A stretch of DNA of 17,528 nucleotides from Lentisphaeria bacterium UBA1732. GTDB taxonomy: Bacteria; Verrucomicrobiota; Lentisphaeria; Victivallales; UBA1829. This document shows positions 15,818 through 17,528 of this stretch, piece by piece. The notes under the pieces were generated by a model. That model was not told where the DNA came from, did no database searches, and worked only from the letters and a program-made list of their open reading frames with translations. The position numbers and the translations under genes are program-made. Positions within the stretch are counted from its first letter, which is position 1. Each line of letters starts with the position of its first letter. The stretch covers positions 1 through 17,528 of the forward strand of contig DCIG01000038.1 in the NCBI GenBank assembly GCA_002315855.1. The letters are read 5' to 3'.

Positions 15818-15839
15818 GACGGGACATTTTCCGTCTTTT
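15818..15839 (+). terminator. Intrinsic terminator after the GT2-like gene
   Basis: GACGGGA (15818-15824) pairs with TTCCGTC (15829-15835), seven pairs including one G-T, with a four-base loop. TTTT follows directly. It starts on the base after the stop codon and would end the nrdG-nrdD-trxB-GT transcript. Confidence 0.65.
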
Positions 15840-16152
15840 GAGTTCCGTCTGAAAACCATCTGAAAAAAGTTTCTTTTTACCGCCGAGGCAATAAGAAAAA
15901 GAACAGTTTGCAGTTTATAAAAAAAAGTTTATAATTTATCTTTTTTTGCAATATTCATATTTAATTTTTCGTTAATTGATTGAGACGAACATCTGAGCAC
16001 GATGTTTTGGCACGAATAAAACATGTTCGGGAAACTCTGAAAAAACGATTCTTTGAGCGAACCTCAGCAAAGAGAGAGAAACTGCTGAAAACTCAAAATT
16101 CAACAATAGAGCGTCCCTTCAGTCAACAGCAACATCCAAACAGGAGGAAAAC
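15840..16152 (+). other. AT-rich promoter and leader region of the Gly/Met-rich gene
   Basis: 313 bases without a gene. After A/T-rich sequence comes a strong promoter (15908-15935), then a leader of about 210 bases. In the leader AACATC (15988-15993) can pair with GATGTT (16001-16006). Alternatively, CGAACAT (15986-15992) can pair with ATGTTCG (16023-16029); the two folds are exclusive. It ends with AGGAGG at 16142-16147, six bases before the ATG. Confidence 0.6.
15908..15935 (+). promoter_or_regulatory. Promoter of the Gly/Met-rich protein gene
   Basis: A consensus TATAAT (15930-15935) lies 16 bp after TTGCAG (15908-15913). The spacer and flanks are runs of A and T, as in strong promoters. 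Transcription would start near 15942. Confidence 0.65.
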
Positions 16153-17528
16153 ATGAACATCAAATTGTTAACAATCGTATTGACCGCAGCAGGCGTAGTT
16201 TCCTGCACGGCTTTCGGACAGGGTATGGGGCCCGGCGGTATGGGAGCTTTCGGCGGTGCCGGTATGGGTGCTTTCGGCGGCGGTATGGGACCCGGTATGG
16301 GGGCTTTCGGCGGCGGATTTGGCGGTAGCATGGGACCCGGTATGGGTGCTTTCGGCGGCGGTATGGGACCCGGTATGGGGGCTTTCGGCGGCGGTATGGG
16401 ACCCGGTATGGGGGCTTTCGGCGGCGGTGCCGATATGGGCGCGGCTCCTGCGGGAGGCTTCGGCGGATTTGGTGGTAGCATGGGTGCTTTCGGCGGTGCC
16501 GGTATGGGTGCTTTCGGCGGAGGCTTCGGCGGTAGCATGGGACCCGGTATGGGTGCTTTCGGCGGTGCCGGTATGGGGGCTTTCGGCGGAGGCTTCGGCG
16601 GCGGTGCCGATATGGGCGCGGCTCCTGCGGGAGGCTTCGGCGGATTTGGTGTTTTCGGAATGCCTTCGGACGGTGATCCCCGTGAAGCGGCAGCAGCATT
16701 CGGCGCAAATCCCACTGAACCACAGGGACGCGGCGGACGACAGGCTCGCCAAGCTCGTCAGCCTCAGCAGAATGCCCGTCAGCCCCGTCAGCAGGAACGT
16801 CCCGCCAATAACAGAAATCAGCGTCCCGGCGATGCAGCTCCGATGGGCGGTCCCGGCGGTATGGGACCAGGAATGGGCATGGGACCAGGCATAGGCGGCA
16901 TGGGTATGGGACCCGGCATAGGCATGGGACCCGCATTTGGACAGGGTTTCGGTCCGGGAGCGGCATTAGGACCTGCACAGCAGACACCCCGCAATGCGGA
17001 GGTTCAGCCAAAGAAAGACGATGATAAAAAAGCCAAGTCTGACAAGCAGGATAAAAAACAGGACAAGAAACAAGCCAAGAAAGACGATGAAAAGAAGGCT
17101 CAGCCCAAGAAACAGGACAACAAACAGAATAACAGACAGAATAGCAGACAGCCTCGTCAGCAGACACAAACGAGACAGAACAATGCAGCGACTCTTCAGC
17201 GCGGACTGATTGGTTCTGCACTCAACAGCTCAGGAAGACTGTTTGCTCCTCAGACTCGCGGCGGTCAGCGAGGACAAATGAGACAGCAGAATTTCGCGGG
17301 ACGCCGTCAGCAGGCTAACGATCCCGCGACCCGGCAGGGGTTCGGCGGGTTTGGTGGCGGGCGTCAACAAGCTAACGCTCCGACGGTTCGGCAGGGGTTC
17401 GGTGCTTTCGGCGGCGGGCGTCAACAGGCTACCGCTCCGACGGCCCGGCAGGGGTTCGGCGGTTTTGGCGGAGGGCGTCAACAGGCTACAGCTCCGACGA
17501 CCTGGCAGGGATTCGGTGCTTTCGGTGG
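16153..17528 (+). CDS. Exported Gly/Met-rich low-complexity repeat protein, 3' partial
   Basis: The frame runs 458 codons from an ATG with an ideal AGGAGG six bases upstream to the window edge with no stop. Residues 1-23 look like a signal peptide (MNIKLLTIVLTAAGVVSC...). VVSC could be a lipobox with Cys18, or signal peptidase I could cut near AFGQ. Blocks follow: (a) about 24-175, repeats of GMGAFGG and GMGPGMGAFGG; (b) about 195-230, Arg/Gln/Asn-rich (RQARQPQQNARQPRQQ); (c) about 232-275, GMGPGMGMGPGIGG type; (d) about 283-340, Lys/Asp/Gln-rich, strongly charged; (e) from about 394, a 19-residue repeat, RQGFGGFGGGRQQANAPTV and variants. No known domain is recognised. A surface, matrix or scaffold role, or Met-based metal binding, are guesses. 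Expression should be strong given its promoter and ribosome site. Confidence 0.85.
   Translation, partial: MNIKLLTIVLTAAGVVSCTAFGQGMGPGGMGAFGGAGMGAFGGGMGPGMGAFGGGFGGSMGPGMGAFGGGMGPGMGAFGGGMGPGMGAFGGGADMGAAPAGGFGGFGGSMGAFGGAGMGAFGGGFGGSMGPGMGAFGGAGMGAFGGGFGGGADMGAAPAGGFGGFGVFGMPSDGDPREAAAAFGANPTEPQGRGGRQARQARQPQQNARQPRQQERPANNRNQRPGDAAPMGGPGGMGPGMGMGPGIGGMGMGPGIGMGPAFGQGFGPGAALGPAQQTPRNAEVQPKKDDDKKAKSDKQDKKQDKKQAKKDDEKKAQPKKQDNKQNNRQNSRQPRQQTQTRQNNAATLQRGLIGSALNSSGRLFAPQTRGGQRGQMRQQNFAGRRQQANDPATRQGFGGFGGGRQQANAPTVRQGFGAFGGGRQQATAPTARQGFGGFGGGRQQATAPTTWQGFGAFG
16282..16425 (+). repeat. 33-bp coding repeats (GMGPGMGAFGG)
   Basis: The 33-base unit at 16360-16392 is followed by an exact tandem copy at 16393-16425. 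A third exact copy lies at 16282-16314, and a variant at 16327-16359 differs at a few bases. They encode an 11-residue unit. Identity at the DNA level, including synonymous positions, implies recent duplication. Confidence 0.9.
16417..16650 (+). repeat. 57-bp direct repeat inside the Gly/Met-rich gene
   Basis: Positions 16417-16473 and 16594-16650 are identical and 177 bases apart. Both encode the segment containing ADMGAAPAGGFGGFG. The pair looks like an internal segmental duplication in frame. Confidence 0.9.
17332..17528 (+). repeat. 57-bp tandem repeats at the right edge
   Basis: Units at 17332-17388, 17389-17445 and 17446-17502, plus a partial one from 17503, each encode 19 residues of the form (R/W)QGFG(G/A)FGGGRQQA(N/T)APT(V/A/T). 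A degenerate half-unit (RQQANDPAT) precedes them. The array runs out of the window, so the copy number is unknown. Confidence 0.92.

Noticed and set aside
16006..16029. TGGCAC resembling a sigma-54 -24 element
   Set aside because: No GC pair lies at the -12 position; a sigma-70-like promoter upstream explains the gene better.
16256..16894. 212-codon plus-strand frame within the repeats (VWVLSAA... type)
   Set aside because: It is an out-of-frame reading of the 33-bp repeats. The frame from 16153 has the signal peptide and the AGGAGG site.
16160..17221. 353-codon open frame on the minus strand, Arg/Pro/Tyr-rich
   Set aside because: It is antisense to the exported Gly/Met-rich protein. The regular GGN codons of the repeats remove stops from other frames; it has no promoter or ribosome site of its own.
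16282..17528. Regular repeats as a CRISPR array
   Set aside because: Units are in frame, of coding character and without unique spacers; they encode a continuous protein.

Overview
The window looks like chromosomal DNA from an anaerobic, Gram-negative-type bacterium with an outer membrane. Two proteins carry lipobox signal peptides and there is a TolC/MacA/MacB-type tripartite pump. Ribonucleotide reduction is by the oxygen-sensitive class III enzyme, and base composition is near 50% GC. The style of the proteins suggests the PVC superphylum, most likely a Lentisphaerota/Victivallales gut-type bacterium: a propeller joined to a 'GEDW...GDW' beta-sandwich domain, a Gly/Met-rich exported repeat protein, and a Cache-type sensor. 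That placement is inference from remembered family resemblance, not a search.

Layout. (1) 1-2241 (+): the 3' part of a beta-propeller protein that enters from the left edge. 2313-3326 (+): a predicted lipoprotein alpha/beta hydrolase of the DUF3089 kind, followed by a hairpin. (2) 3408-4148 (-): a Cache-like sensor domain with one membrane segment but no output domain and no first membrane segment, possibly a remnant. A perfect 18-bp-stem bidirectional terminator (4423-4460) separates it from the next unit. (3) 10266 down to 4535 (-): a five-gene efflux operon, tetR - tolC-like - macA-like - ABC ATPase - ABC permease. Two junctions are 4-base ATGA overlaps. Its promoter has an extended -10 and a 17-bp spacer; one ACAG-N-CTGT palindrome lies inside the spacer and a perfect 13-bp palindrome abuts the -35, which suggests autorepression by the TetR protein. 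(4) 10791-15031 (+): nrdG, nrdD and a thioredoxin-reductase-like gene, preceded by two NrdR-box-like palindromes 32 bp apart. NrdD has a glutaredoxin/NrdH-like domain fused to its C-terminus, and the flavoprotein lacks the usual HRRxxxR NADPH signature. Together they look like a dedicated reductant chain for anaerobic deoxynucleotide synthesis. A divergent GT2-like gene (15089-15817) follows, then a hairpin terminator. (5) 16153 to the right edge (+): an exported Gly/Met-rich low-complexity protein with several classes of exact DNA repeats, strong promoter and ribosome-binding signals, and no stop before the window ends.

No tRNA, rRNA, CRISPR array, transposase or phage gene was seen. The most interesting items are the NrdD-redoxin fusion with its atypical reductase, the paired NrdR boxes, the TetR operator arrangement, and the modular repeat protein at the right edge.
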